Assembly: GCA_942493305.1 (NCBI GenBank)
Contig: OW818686.1
Span: 1,116,001-1,180,000 of the forward strand
DNA length: 64,000 nt
Source of the DNA: UBA7672 sp030824255
Lineage (GTDB): Bacteria > Pseudomonadota > Alphaproteobacteria > Caulobacterales > Hyphomonadaceae
Direction of reading: 5' to 3'
Shown: in pieces, positions 8,991 through 17,769 of the stretch
Numbering within the stretch: the stretch's first letter is position 1
How the letters are laid out: the number at the start of each line of letters is the position of its first letter
Position numbers and translations under genes: made by a program
Notes under the pieces: model-generated
Told to the model about the DNA's origin: nothing
Database searches by the model: none
Seen by the model: only the letters and a program-made list of their open reading frames with translations

Positions 8991-9847
8991 TCACTCACTT
9001 CGTTTGCAGTCGATATGGTCATGCCCGTATCCGCCGGAGGATCGCCCCCGGAGTCACGGGCCTGGAATTCTTCAATGTCTTGCCCGCTGGCGCCTTCACC
9101 GGATGCCGAGGCAGGCGGCCAGCCCGGCAGCCAGACACGCCGGAACCCGGAAAGCCTCACCAGCTCTCCCATCCAAGCATGCGCTATGCGGCCCTGTTTG
9201 AGGCAAGCGTGTACCACACGCTCACGCCCCAAGGCCATGCCCAATTCTTCGCCCGAAAAACAGGCGACAACTGGCGGAAGAGCCCGTTTTTCCTCGGGTT
9301 TAGCGAGGTTAGGGCCGTACAGGCCACGCACCAGCGCCAGCACCTTGTCGCGTTGGTCTCCCGAAGCATCGGATGAAGCGATGAGGCAAGCTGGCCGGTT
9401 TTCCCGGATGGCCTCGCGCACCTGTTCATATCCCAAGATAAGGTCGCCGGAGCGTTTTGCCATGCCGAGCATGTCGATTGCGCGACGGGCCAACAGATTT
9501 TCGACCTGATCAGCGAGAGCCGAGGACGCCTTTACCTGCGCCTTGAAAGCACGGGCAAAAGCTCCGCGTTTGACGGCCAAATCAACCGCCTCGCGATTGG
9601 TCGTGACCCAACCGCCCCTGCCAGGCAGGCGGGCGGCGATATCGGGGACAACACTACCATCCGGAGACAGGACGAAGCGGACCATTTCCGCCTGAAGACG
9701 CCCCTCCATTGTAGCGATGCAACGACGTTGCGGCGGGCGGGCGCCTGCCTTGCCGACGCGAGGCGGTCCCCCATCCAGTTCAGGAATGGAGGTTTCGGCC
9801 TCTTGGGCGCCCGTCAGCGCCTCATCACTGTTCGCTTGAGCCGCCAT
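8987..9847 (-). CDS. ylxR: YlxR-type RNA-binding protein fused to an L7Ae/L30e-like domain
   Basis: A 286-residue protein located between nusA and infB. The N-terminal half carries the YlxR (DUF448) fold: RRCIATMEGRLQAEMVRF, then VPDIAARLPGRGGWVTTN and a KRGAFARAFK helix. The second half (about 110-200, MLGMAKRSGDLILGYEQVREAI through LIASSDASGDQRDKVL) is an L7Ae/L30e-like RNA-binding domain. This two-domain form is usual in alphaproteobacteria. It overlaps the end of nusA by 23 bp and the start of infB by 4 bp. The last 60 residues are not conserved-looking. Probable role: ribosome or RNase P RNA contact, inferred from the families. Confidence 0.92.
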   Translation of the reverse strand: MAAQANSDEALTGAQEAETSIPELDGGPPRVGKAGARPPQRRCIATMEGRLQAEMVRFVLSPDGSVVPDIAARLPGRGGWVTTNREAVDLAVKRGAFARAFKAQVKASSALADQVENLLARRAIDMLGMAKRSGDLILGYEQVREAIRENRPACLIASSDASGDQRDKVLALVRGLYGPNLAKPEEKRALPPVVACFSGEELGMALGRERVVHACLKQGRIAHAWMGELVRLSGFRRVWLPGWPPASASGEGASGQDIEEFQARDSGGDPPADTGMTISTANEVSE

Positions 9848-11543
9848 TGGCTCCTTTCAGGTTGAACAGTTCGTCGCCACGGCTGCGGGCCGTTTCGGCG
9901 GGCGTATCGCCATTCGCAGCATCAAGTTCGGCCTCTTCAGCCTCGAGAGCAGCCAGACGGGCGGCGAGCGCCTCTTCCAGCGCCTGCGGCTCGACCCAGC
10001 CAGCAGAGACGCGGGCCTTGAGGATGAAGAGTTCCGCGTCCTCGCGCGACATCTCGGTCTTTTCGAGAATACCCGGCACGAATTTCGGCTTGCCGTCCGG
10101 ACCCGGCTCTTTCCACCCGACGAGATCGTCAGGCACGAGGCCCGCCAGATCCTCAATGGACTTCACGCCGTTCTCGCCGAACTTAACTGCCATGGCAGGC
10201 GTGACGCCTTCCATCTCGGCCACTTCGTCCACAACGCCGAGCGCCTTACGCTTGGCGACCAGCTCCGCCGTGAGCTTCTCAAGATACTCCCGGGCGCGCT
10301 CCTGCAGCTCGCCGGCGACTTCTTCGTCGAAGCCTTCGATTGTGGCGAGGCCTTCGATCTCGACATAGGCGATCTCTTCGACCGTCTCGAAACCTTCGGA
10401 TGCGAGTAGCTGGGCAAGCGTTTCGTCGGCATCAAGCGCTTTCTGGAACAGGTCAGTGCGCTCCTTGAACTCACGCTGACGGCGCTCGCTGTCGGCTGAC
10501 TCCGTCATCAGGTCAATTTGCCAGCCAGAGAGCTGGGAAGCGAGGCGCACGTTCTGGCCGCGGCGACCGATGGCGAGCGGGAACTGGCTTTCCTCAACCA
10601 CAACTTCCACGCGCCCCTCTTCCTCGTCGAGCACGACCTTCGAGACTTCAGCAGGCTGCAGCGCATTGACGATGAAGGTCGCGTCGTCTTCCGACCATGG
10701 GATGATGTCGATCTTCTCGCCGCCGAGTTCGGACACGACCGCCTGCACGCGCGCGCCGCGCATACCGACACACGCGCCGACCGGGTCGATCGAGTTGTCA
10801 TGGCTGTAGACACCGATCTTGGCGCGCGAACCCGGATCACGGGCGCAGGCCTTGATTTCGATGACGCCCTCATAGACCTCGGGCACCTCCTGGGCGAAGA
10901 GCGCGATCATGAAGGATGGGTGCGAGCGCGACAGGAAGATCTGCGGGCCTTTGGCCTCCGCCGACACCTTGTAAAGGTAAGAGCGGACGCGATCGCCGGT
11001 GTTGAAGTTCTCGCGCGGGATGCCGTCATTGCGGCGGATGACGCCTTCGGCCTTGCCGAGATCGACGATCACGTGGCCGTATTCGACGCGCTTCACCGTG
11101 CCGTTGATGATCTCGCCGACGCGGTCCTTGAAGTCGTTGTACTGGCGGTGACGCTCGGCTTCACGGACCTTGCCTGTGATGACCTGCTTGGCGGTCTGGG
11201 CCGCGACGCGGCCGAATTCGAAGGGGGGCAGTTCTTCGCGGAATTCGTTGCCGATTTCGGCATCGGAATCCATCTTCTTGGCTTCTTCCAGCGTCAGCTG
11301 GGTGACCGGGTTCTCGACCGTCTCAACGATCGTCTGCACGCGCCACAGCTTGGTGTCGCCCGAGTCCGGATTGATCTCGGCGCGGATGTCATGCTCCAGG
11401 CCGTAGCGCGAACGGGCAGCCTTCTGGATCGCCTCTTCCATCGCCTCAAGCACGATGCGCTTGTCGATGTTCTTTTCAGCTGCGACCGCGTTGGCGATCT
11501 GCAGGATTTCGAGCCTGTTTGCTGAAACTGCGCCGGTTGCCAT
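9825..11543 (-). CDS. nusA: Transcription termination/antitermination factor NusA
   Basis: A 572-residue NusA that binds RNA polymerase and nascent RNA and modulates pausing and termination. The start reads MATGAVSANRLEILQIANAVAAEKNIDKRIV, the NusA N-terminal domain; an S1 domain follows (GEIINGTVKRVEYGHVIVDLG), then two KH domains (IGVYSHDNSIDPVGACVGMRGARVQ and FPLAIGRRGQNVRLASQL) and acidic C-terminal repeats. It begins 5 bp after the rimP stop codon and overlaps ylxR, as in the widespread rimP-nusA-infB operon. Confidence 0.98.
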   Translation of the reverse strand: MATGAVSANRLEILQIANAVAAEKNIDKRIVLEAMEEAIQKAARSRYGLEHDIRAEINPDSGDTKLWRVQTIVETVENPVTQLTLEEAKKMDSDAEIGNEFREELPPFEFGRVAAQTAKQVITGKVREAERHRQYNDFKDRVGEIINGTVKRVEYGHVIVDLGKAEGVIRRNDGIPRENFNTGDRVRSYLYKVSAEAKGPQIFLSRSHPSFMIALFAQEVPEVYEGVIEIKACARDPGSRAKIGVYSHDNSIDPVGACVGMRGARVQAVVSELGGEKIDIIPWSEDDATFIVNALQPAEVSKVVLDEEEGRVEVVVEESQFPLAIGRRGQNVRLASQLSGWQIDLMTESADSERRQREFKERTDLFQKALDADETLAQLLASEGFETVEEIAYVEIEGLATIEGFDEEVAGELQERAREYLEKLTAELVAKRKALGVVDEVAEMEGVTPAMAVKFGENGVKSIEDLAGLVPDDLVGWKEPGPDGKPKFVPGILEKTEMSREDAELFILKARVSAGWVEPQALEEALAARLAALEAEEAELDAANGDTPAETARSRGDELFNLKGANGGSSEQ

Positions 11544-11548
11544 TTGCC

Positions 11549-12265
11549 CTAATTCCTCTTGTCTTCGTCTTCTGCGTCGGCATCGCCGTCGTCGAGATCA
11601 TCCTCGTCGCCCAGCACGTCTTCTAAAGCTTCCTCGTCATCAACCTCGACATCGTCGAAGTCCTCTTCGGCATCATCGGATGCATCCGACAACGCTTCGA
11701 AAGCGTCCTCATCGCCAGCGTCGTCGCCGTCTTCATCGCCATCGACATCGACCTCAGCAGCCGCCAGACCCTTCGCGCGCGCTTCCTGGATCAGCTTGTC
11801 GGTCAGCACCATGACGGCCCGGCTCATGTCGTTAACCGGGATGATGGCATCGCCGCCATCCTTCAGCTGCAGCGTAACAACGCCGTCGATTTCGCTCTGA
11901 ATCCAGCCGTTGAAGCGCTTGCGACCTTCGGCGTTGGCATAAGTGAGCTCGACCCGGATTTCGTGACCCAGCCATTTGGCGAAGTCGCCGAGGCGCGTCA
12001 GCGGGCGATCAATGCCAGGCGACGAAACCTCAAGCGCATACTCGCCGGAAATCGGGTCCTGCTCATCCAGCAGCGGCGACAATGCACGCGAGAGTTTGGC
12101 GCAACGCGCCACGGTCATTGTGCCGTCCGGGCGCTCCGCCATGATCTGCAACGTCGGCGTCTGCGAGCCAGTCACGCGCACGCGCACGATCTCCAGGCCC
12201 AGGCCAGCAGCTACGGGCTCGATCATGTCGAGAAGGCGGATTTCAAGCTCGCTTTGCGCCCGCAT
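11549..12265 (-). CDS. rimP: Ribosome maturation factor RimP with long acidic tail
   Basis: A 238-residue RimP, needed for 30S subunit maturation. The start at 12265 (MRAQSELEIRLLDMIEPVAAGLGLEIVRVRV) was chosen over the longer open frame because family homology begins there. Typical motifs are SPLLDEQDPISGEYALEVSSPGIDRPL and the C-terminal SH3-like domain. Residues from about 172 on form a tail dominated by Asp and Glu, far beyond the usual length of about 150-170 residues. First gene of the nusA operon, with two leader hairpins upstream. The tail could be a charge clamp for basic ribosomal proteins, which is speculation. Confidence 0.95.
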   Translation of the reverse strand: MRAQSELEIRLLDMIEPVAAGLGLEIVRVRVTGSQTPTLQIMAERPDGTMTVARCAKLSRALSPLLDEQDPISGEYALEVSSPGIDRPLTRLGDFAKWLGHEIRVELTYANAEGRKRFNGWIQSEIDGVVTLQLKDGGDAIIPVNDMSRAVMVLTDKLIQEARAKGLAAAEVDVDGDEDGDDAGDEDAFEALSDASDDAEEDFDDVEVDDEEALEDVLGDEDDLDDGDADAEDEDKRN

Positions 12266-12287
12266 GGGCCAAGAACCTCGGCGTGAC

Positions 12288-12349
12288 GGACCCCGAAAAC
12301 CGGGGCCCAAATGCGCAGCGGCCGCCCAGTTCCCAGGGCGGCCGCTGCG
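12288..12349 (-). promoter_or_regulatory. Two GC-rich stem-loops in the rimP leader
   Basis: Upstream of rimP lie a 14-bp perfect inverted repeat (12314-12327 with 12336-12349, core CAGCGGCCGCCC) and a second hairpin, CCCCG/CGGGG at 12291-12305 with partial extension. Both would form in the 5' leader of the operon transcript; neither is followed by a T tract in the rimP direction. They may be an attenuator, a protein-binding leader or RNA-stabilising structures. Confidence 0.5.
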
Positions 12350-12496
12350 ATGTGGAGAACTGATCGAGGGGCGTATAGGCGCTCGATCAGAATGTGTCCA
12401 GCGTTCTTTCTTCGTACTTTCTGACCCGGCGGCAGTCTTTTTCACATCGCGTGCATGCGCTACCCCTTCGCGCCAAGGGAACCATCGGGAGCGCAC

Positions 12497-13825
12497 ATGA
12501 TGAAACACCTAATGCTTGCTGCGGCATCGACCGCGATACTTGCTTTCGTCGCGGCCTGCGCGCCGGAAGCAACGACCCCGGCCGAGGTCGCAGAGGCGCC
12601 GAAGCCTGCCGTCGCCGACCCGAACCTGACATCGCTCACCATGGCGACTGACCCGGCAACGCTGGGTTTCAACGCAGCGGCGTTCGAGCAGGCAAGAGCC
12701 GACATCGAGGCTGGCATCAAGGCCGGCAAAATTCCTGGCGGCCTGTTTCTCGTCGCCAAAGGCGGCCAGGTGGTGAACATCACCGCCGTTGGTACGGAAG
12801 GGCCGGGCGATGCCGATCCAGTGACACCGGAGACTATCTTCCGCATCTATTCGATGTCCAAGCCGATCGTCTCGGTAGCGACGATGCAGCTCGTCGAGGA
12901 AGGCAAGATCAGCCTCGAGGATCCGATCTCGAAATACATTCCCGAGTTCGCCAATCCGAAAGTGCTGGTTGGCAAGGGCGAGACGCGTCCGGCGGCGCGC
13001 GAGATCACCGTGCGCGATCTACTTTCGCATAAATCAGGCCTGATTTATGGTGTTTTCGATCCCGAGAGCGAGCTCGGCAAGATGTACATGGCGGCTGGCG
13101 ACGTCCGCTACGACATCTCCGCGCTGGAGCTTTCCAAGGCTTTCGCCGCGCTTCCCCTCGCCTTCGATCCGGGCTCGGCCTGGCGCTATTCGCGTTCGAC
13201 CGACGTGCTGGGCGCAGTGATCGAAGTTGCGTCGGGCAAGACACTGGACGTGCTGCTGAATGAAAAAATCTTCACCCCGCTCGGGATGAACGACACGCAC
13301 TTCTATCTGGAAGCCGATGAGTTCAGCCGACTTGCCGAGCCGCCGACAACGATTGCGCCACTGTCCACGCCGATGACCAAGGCGCCCATGCTTTCGGGCG
13401 GCGGCGGCCTCAACTCGACCACGGAAGACTATTTCCGCTTTACCGAGATGCTGCGCGGCAAGGGGTCGTATCGCGGGGTCACGATCATCAAGCCCGAGAC
13501 GCTGGATGCGATGCTGGTTGACGAGATTGCGACCGGCGTTGATCGCTCGACCTGGTTCTATGATGCGCTGCCGGGCGCAGGGTTTGGCCTGGGCTTCGGC
13601 CTTATTCCGATCGATCCGGCGGATGCCTCCAAGGGCAAGTATTTTACGTGGTCGGGCTACGCCGGCACGAATATGTGGGTCGATCCGGTAAACGACATCA
13701 CCACCATCTTCATGATGCAGAACAACGAAGCCTCAGCCGACTTCCGTCCACTGCACGCACAATGGGTCTATGGCGGTTACGCGCCGGCGGCTACGTCGGG
13801 GCCGGCGTCAGGATCGGCCCAGTAG
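12497..13825 (+). CDS. Serine hydrolase lipoprotein (beta-lactamase/esterase family VIII-like)
   Basis: A 442-residue protein starting at 12497 (or the adjacent ATG at 12500; both follow GGGAG at 12487-12491). A lipoprotein signal is visible (LMLAAASTAILAFVAAC). The penicillin-binding/class C beta-lactamase fold has its SxxK motif as Ser119-Met-Ser-Lys122 in RIYSMSKPIVS, the second motif as WRYSRSTDVLG and a late GYAGT segment in place of KTG. This pattern is common in family VIII esterases and EstB-like serine hydrolases rather than true beta-lactamases. It is monocistronic and followed by a terminator. Substrate unknown; probable cell-envelope location. Confidence 0.85.
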   Translation: MMKHLMLAAASTAILAFVAACAPEATTPAEVAEAPKPAVADPNLTSLTMATDPATLGFNAAAFEQARADIEAGIKAGKIPGGLFLVAKGGQVVNITAVGTEGPGDADPVTPETIFRIYSMSKPIVSVATMQLVEEGKISLEDPISKYIPEFANPKVLVGKGETRPAAREITVRDLLSHKSGLIYGVFDPESELGKMYMAAGDVRYDISALELSKAFAALPLAFDPGSAWRYSRSTDVLGAVIEVASGKTLDVLLNEKIFTPLGMNDTHFYLEADEFSRLAEPPTTIAPLSTPMTKAPMLSGGGGLNSTTEDYFRFTEMLRGKGSYRGVTIIKPETLDAMLVDEIATGVDRSTWFYDALPGAGFGLGFGLIPIDPADASKGKYFTWSGYAGTNMWVDPVNDITTIFMMQNNEASADFRPLHAQWVYGGYAPAATSGPASGSAQ

Positions 13826-13849
13826 GCATCCGTCTGGCGGTGAAATGCA

Positions 13850-13885
13850 GCAGGCCCGGCGCAAAGTCGGGCCTGCCTGCTTTAA
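13850..13885 (+). terminator. Terminator after the serine hydrolase gene
   Basis: GCAGGCCCG at 13850-13858 pairs with CGGGCCTGC at 13868-13876 and is followed by CTGCTTTAA. It sits 25 bp after the stop codon. The T tract is short, so termination strength is uncertain. Confidence 0.6.
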
Positions 13886-14272
13886 CATTCAGCAAAGCCC
13901 GTCAGGATGCGGAGCATCTGTGATGGACAATCGGCCAGCGGCCAGTCGCCCCCATTTCGGGCGGCATTGTTTGTTGCACTCCGCGGACGAGAACGGGTTT
14001 CGCCGCTTTAAAGCCATATGATTTACCGCTCGGGGAGAACACCGAGGGAACGACCGCGACAGATTTGATGGCTCCCGAAGGCCTTTTTCGCGCCGTCAAA
14101 TGTGAGCACAAGAGTGCCGCAGGTCCGGAAGGCCGAAGAATCGGGCCTTTCTTACGAGGAATATCAGTTGGGCCTGCTTGAACGCGGACGCTATCCGACG
14201 GATGAAGGCGCACAACGCATTCGCGACGCCCGCCGTTCACACGGCTGCGCCGCGAGCATGTGACAGATATCT
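13886..14272. other. Gene-poor gap upstream of dnaK
   Basis: About 390 bp between the serine-hydrolase terminator and the dnaK promoter. Apart from one weak small ORF at 14102-14263 I see no gene, RNA or repeat here. Confidence 0.5.
14102..14263 (+). CDS. Possible 53-residue hypothetical protein
   Basis: A GTG-started ORF without a convincing ribosome site. Its product is hydrophilic and helix-like (RKAEESGLSYEEYQLGLLER then GRYPTDEGAQRIRDARR), which looks more like protein than chance, but GTG 14102 and GTG 14114 both lack a Shine-Dalgarno sequence and the frame closes upstream at 14066. It ends 10 bp before the heat-shock-type promoter of dnaK. It may be a real small gene, a remnant or chance. 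Confidence 0.22.
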   Translation: MSTRVPQVRKAEESGLSYEEYQLGLLERGRYPTDEGAQRIRDARRSHGCAASM

Positions 14273-14300
14273 CTTGAGCCTGAACTGCCAGTTCCCATAT
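14273..14300 (+). promoter_or_regulatory. Heat-shock (RpoH-type) promoter of dnaK
   Basis: CTTGAGC at 14273-14279 and CCCATAT at 14294-14300, with 17 bp between CTTG and the -10 element, match the alphaproteobacterial sigma-32 pattern (CTTG, about 17 bp, CYATNT). It leaves a leader of about 130 bp before the dnaK start at 14438. Confidence 0.65.
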
Positions 14301-14437
14301 GACCCCCAGCCCGCAGACACATTTGTGTTCCTGCGCGGGATCAAAGACCAAGATCATGGGGTCGCCCAGACCGGGGTGCTGCTAGTCAGGCCCAGAACCG
14401 AGGGTGGGGCGGCCGCCGCAGAAAGGACGTTTGTAGA

Positions 14438-16357
14438 ATGGCTAAGATCATCGGCATCGATCTGGGGACGACCAACTCCTGCGTGGCCGTCATGGATGGC
14501 GGACAGGCACGGGTGATCGAGAACACCGAGGGCGCGCGAACGACCCCCTCCGTGGTTGCGTTCCAGGATTCAGGCCAGCGCCTGGTTGGCGTCATCGCCA
14601 AACGCCAGGCCACGGTGAACCCACGTTTCACCTACTCCGCCATCAAGCGCCTGATCGGGCGCAATTACGAAGATCCGATGGTCAACAAGGACAAGGACCT
14701 TGTGGCCTATGAGATCGTGAAAGGCCCCAACGGCGATGCCTGGGTTCAAGGTCGCGACCGCGCCTATTCCCCGCAAGAGATTTCCGCCTTCATCCTCGGC
14801 AAGATGAAGGAAACCGCCGAGGCTTATCTCGGCGAGAAGGTGACGCAGGCGGTCATCACGGTTCCCGCTTACTTCAACGACGCCCAGCGCCAGGCGACCA
14901 AGGATGCCGGCCGGGTCGCGGGTCTTGAAGTTCTCCGCATCATCAACGAGCCGACTGCAGCCGCGCTCGCCTACGGCCTTGAGAAGAAAGACACCGGCAA
15001 GGTCATCGCCGTCTACGACCTCGGCGGCGGCACGTTCGACGTCTCGGTCCTTGAGATCGGCGATGGCGTGTTCGAAGTGCTGTCCACCAATGGCGATACA
15101 TTCCTGGGCGGTGAAGACTTCGACAACCGTCTGGTCGATTACATCTGCGACGAATTCCAGAAGCAGAACGGCATCGACCTCAAGAAAGACCTTATGGCGC
15201 TGCAGCGCGTGCGCTCCAAAGCCGAGGAAGTGAAAAAGGAACTGTCGACGGTATCTCAGGTCGACATCACCGAGCCTTACATCACTGCCGGTCCGTCTGG
15301 CCCGGTCCACCTCAACATGAAGCTCACCCGCGCGAAGCTCGAAAGCCTCGTCGAGGATCTCGTGAAGCGCACGATGGAACCGTGCAAAAAGGCGCTTGCT
15401 GACGCCGGCAAGTCAGTCAGCCAGATCGATGAGATCATTCTCGTCGGGGGCATGACGCGCATGCCGAAAGTGCAGGAAGCCGTGAAGGCCTTCTTCGGCA
15501 AGGAGCCGCACAAGGGCGTCAACCCGGACGAAGTCGTCGCCGTCGGCGCGGCCATCCAGGGCGGCGTTCTGCAGGGCGACGTCAAAGACGTTGTACTGCT
15601 GGACGTGACCCCGCTGTCGCTCGGCATCGAAACGCTGGGCGGCGTATTCACGCGCCTCATCGACCGCAACACGACCATCCCGACCAAGAAGAGCCAGGTC
15701 TTCTCGACCGCCGACGACAACCAGTCAGCTGTGACCATCCGCGTGCTGCAAGGCGAACGCGAGATGGCTGCCGACAACAAGCTGATGGGCAACTTCAACC
15801 TTGAAGGCATCCCCCCTGCTCCGCGCGGCGTGCCGCAAGTCGAAGTGACCTTCGACATCGACGCGAACGGCATCGTCAACGTGTCCGCCAAGGACAAGGC
15901 GACGAACAAGGAACAGAAGATCACCATCCAGTCGAATGGCGGTCTAACCGAGGCCGAAATCCAGCAGATGGTGAAGGACGCCGAAGCAAACGCTGCCGCC
16001 GACAAAGTCCGCCGCGAAGCTGTGGAAACGAAAAACCAGGCCGAAGGTCTAGTGCACGCAACCGAGAAACAGCTGGCCGAACACGGCGGCGCGATTAGCC
16101 CGCAGCTGAAGGGTGAGATCGAGGCAGCCGTCGCCGACCTCAAGGGCGCGCTCGAGAAGGACGACGCCGGAGCCATCAAGGCGAAGAGCCAAGCATTGGC
16201 CGGCGTCGCCATGAAGATGGGCGAAGAAATCTACGCCAAGGGACAGTCGGCTGAAGGCGCGGGAGATGACGCTGCGGGTTCCGCAAGGTCGTCAGGCGGT
16301 GATGATGTCGTCGATGCGGACTTCGAAGAGGTCGACGACGACAAGAAAAGCGCCTGA
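14438..16357 (+). CDS. dnaK: Chaperone DnaK (Hsp70)
   Basis: A 639-residue Hsp70 chaperone of the cytoplasm, working with DnaJ and GrpE. The N-terminus reads MAKIIGIDLGTTNSCVAVMDG; the phosphate-binding motifs VYDLGGGTFDVSVLEIGDGVFEV and the linker VLLDVTPLSLGIETLGG are intact, and the C-terminus ends in the acidic EEVDDD-like tail. A GAAAGGA ribosome site lies 10 bp upstream. Transcription is probably from the RpoH-type promoter at 14273-14300. dnaJ follows after 178 bp containing a stem-loop, the usual dnaK-dnaJ order. Confidence 0.99.
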   Translation: MAKIIGIDLGTTNSCVAVMDGGQARVIENTEGARTTPSVVAFQDSGQRLVGVIAKRQATVNPRFTYSAIKRLIGRNYEDPMVNKDKDLVAYEIVKGPNGDAWVQGRDRAYSPQEISAFILGKMKETAEAYLGEKVTQAVITVPAYFNDAQRQATKDAGRVAGLEVLRIINEPTAAALAYGLEKKDTGKVIAVYDLGGGTFDVSVLEIGDGVFEVLSTNGDTFLGGEDFDNRLVDYICDEFQKQNGIDLKKDLMALQRVRSKAEEVKKELSTVSQVDITEPYITAGPSGPVHLNMKLTRAKLESLVEDLVKRTMEPCKKALADAGKSVSQIDEIILVGGMTRMPKVQEAVKAFFGKEPHKGVNPDEVVAVGAAIQGGVLQGDVKDVVLLDVTPLSLGIETLGGVFTRLIDRNTTIPTKKSQVFSTADDNQSAVTIRVLQGEREMAADNKLMGNFNLEGIPPAPRGVPQVEVTFDIDANGIVNVSAKDKATNKEQKITIQSNGGLTEAEIQQMVKDAEANAAADKVRREAVETKNQAEGLVHATEKQLAEHGGAISPQLKGEIEAAVADLKGALEKDDAGAIKAKSQALAGVAMKMGEEIYAKGQSAEGAGDDAAGSARSSGGDDVVDADFEEVDDDKKSA

Positions 16358-16396
16358 TAGCTGATCAGACGCTGTCAAGCTGATGAAGAATTGGAC

Positions 16397-16441
16397 GGGC
16401 CATGATCTTGTGGGGGCTTTAATCCCCAAGAGTCATGGCCC
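16397..16441 (+). promoter_or_regulatory. Stem-loop in the dnaK-dnaJ spacer
   Basis: GGGCCATGA at 16397-16405 pairs with TCATGGCCC at 16433-16441, and an inner stem (CTTG/CAAG, GGGG/CCCC around 16407-16430) extends it. No T tract follows, so it is more likely an mRNA processing or partial attenuation element that sets the DnaK:DnaJ ratio than a full terminator. Confidence 0.55.
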
Positions 16442-16535
16442 ATCTACTTTCAGCGGTTGCTAAGGTTCACCTGCAATAAACCGTTAACTGCAAGGCGAAC
16501 GGAATGAGCATCCTGATTATGGTTCGGTCGTCACG

Positions 16536-17675
16536 ATGAGCGAGCGCTCTTTTTATGATGTTCTTGGCGTGGCCAAGGATGCGGACGAGAAAGTCCTCAA
16601 ATCGGCCTTCCGCAAGAAGGCGATGGAGTATCACCCCGATCGCAATCCGGGGTGCCAGGACTCCGAGGCAAAATTCAAGGAAATGTCGGAGGCATATGAG
16701 ACGCTGTCCGATCCCCAGAAGCGCCAGATGTACGACCGGTTCGGAAAGACCGGTCCGAATGGCGGCGCAGGCGGCGGTTCGCCCCATGGGCGCCCTGAAG
16801 ACATCTTCCGTGATGTGTTCGGCGATGTGTTCTCAGAATTCTTTGGCGGCCAGCGCCAGCAAGGTCGCGGCGGACCGGCGCGTGGCGCTGACCTGCGCTA
16901 CGATTATGAGATCAGCCTCGAGGAAGCCTTCAACGGCAAGCAAGCTGAGATCAATGTTCCGACCACCGAGGCTTGCGCGCCCTGCAACGGAAATGGCGCA
17001 GAGCCCGGCACGCAGCCTGAAACCTGCACGACCTGCCAAGGCCATGGCCGCGTTCGTGTGAGCCAGGGCTTCTTCACCATGGAGCGGACCTGCAGCCGCT
17101 GCCAGGGATCGGGCCAGGTGATCAAGACGCCGTGCCGCCAGTGCGGCGGCCGTGGCGCCATCCGCAAGGACCGGACTCTGTCGGTGAACATTCCCGCCGG
17201 CATCGAGGATGGCCAACGCATCCGCCTCGCAGGCGAAGGCGAGCCCGGCATGCGCAACGGACCGAAGGGCGACCTCTACATATTCGTCACCGTGCGTGAG
17301 CACGACATCTTCGAGCGTGATGGCCAGACGCTGTTTGCGCGCACGCCAGTGCCAATGGTTACAGCGGCGCTGGGCGGCGAGATCGAGATGCCGACGATCG
17401 ATGGCGGCAAAATGCGCGTGTCGATTCCCGAAGGCGCCCAGACCAGCAAGCGTATGCGCCTGAAGGGCAAGGGCATGCCGAACCTGCGCGGCGGCGCCAA
17501 CGGCGACATGGTTGTCGAACTGTTTGTCGAGACGCCGACGCATCTTTCCGCGAAGCAAAAAGAGTTGCTCAAGCAGTTTGCCGAGGAATGCTGTCCGAGT
17601 GGGAAGTGCCATCCGGAAAGCCAGGGCTTCTTCAAGAAGGTGAAGAAGTTCTTCGAGGAAGACTCGCGGGCCTAA
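16536..17675 (+). CDS. dnaJ: Chaperone DnaJ (Hsp40)
   Basis: A 379-residue type I DnaJ. The J domain has the essential HPD motif at residues 33-35 (MEYHPDRNPG). A Gly-rich linker (about 75-95) is followed by the zinc-binding region with four CxxCxGxG repeats (CAPCNGNG, CTTCQGHG, CSRCQGSG, CRQCGGRG) and the C-terminal substrate-binding domains. It stimulates the ATPase of DnaK encoded upstream. It is probably expressed by read-through from the dnaK promoter past the intergenic stem-loop. Confidence 0.99.
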   Translation: MSERSFYDVLGVAKDADEKVLKSAFRKKAMEYHPDRNPGCQDSEAKFKEMSEAYETLSDPQKRQMYDRFGKTGPNGGAGGGSPHGRPEDIFRDVFGDVFSEFFGGQRQQGRGGPARGADLRYDYEISLEEAFNGKQAEINVPTTEACAPCNGNGAEPGTQPETCTTCQGHGRVRVSQGFFTMERTCSRCQGSGQVIKTPCRQCGGRGAIRKDRTLSVNIPAGIEDGQRIRLAGEGEPGMRNGPKGDLYIFVTVREHDIFERDGQTLFARTPVPMVTAALGGEIEMPTIDGGKMRVSIPEGAQTSKRMRLKGKGMPNLRGGANGDMVVELFVETPTHLSAKQKELLKQFAEECCPSGKCHPESQGFFKKVKKFFEEDSRA

Positions 17676-17769
17676 GCCCGGCCTTCCGCCTCTGATGCCG
17701 TCAAGCAATATAACGCCCTGCTTCTGTGCGAACGATAGACCGCGTGTGTGGATCGGCTAGATTGGCTGG

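Noticed and set aside
10518..11525. 335-codon plus-strand ORF opposite nusA
   Set aside because: Shadow of nusA codon bias.
12497..13825. True class C beta-lactamase
   Set aside because: The SxxK motif is present but the YxN and KTG motifs are replaced by YSR and a GYAG segment, as in esterase-like serine hydrolases; resistance cannot be inferred.
13902..14357. 151-codon minus-strand ORF upstream of dnaK
   Set aside because: It spans the dnaK promoter, has no ribosome site and its translation is not protein-like.
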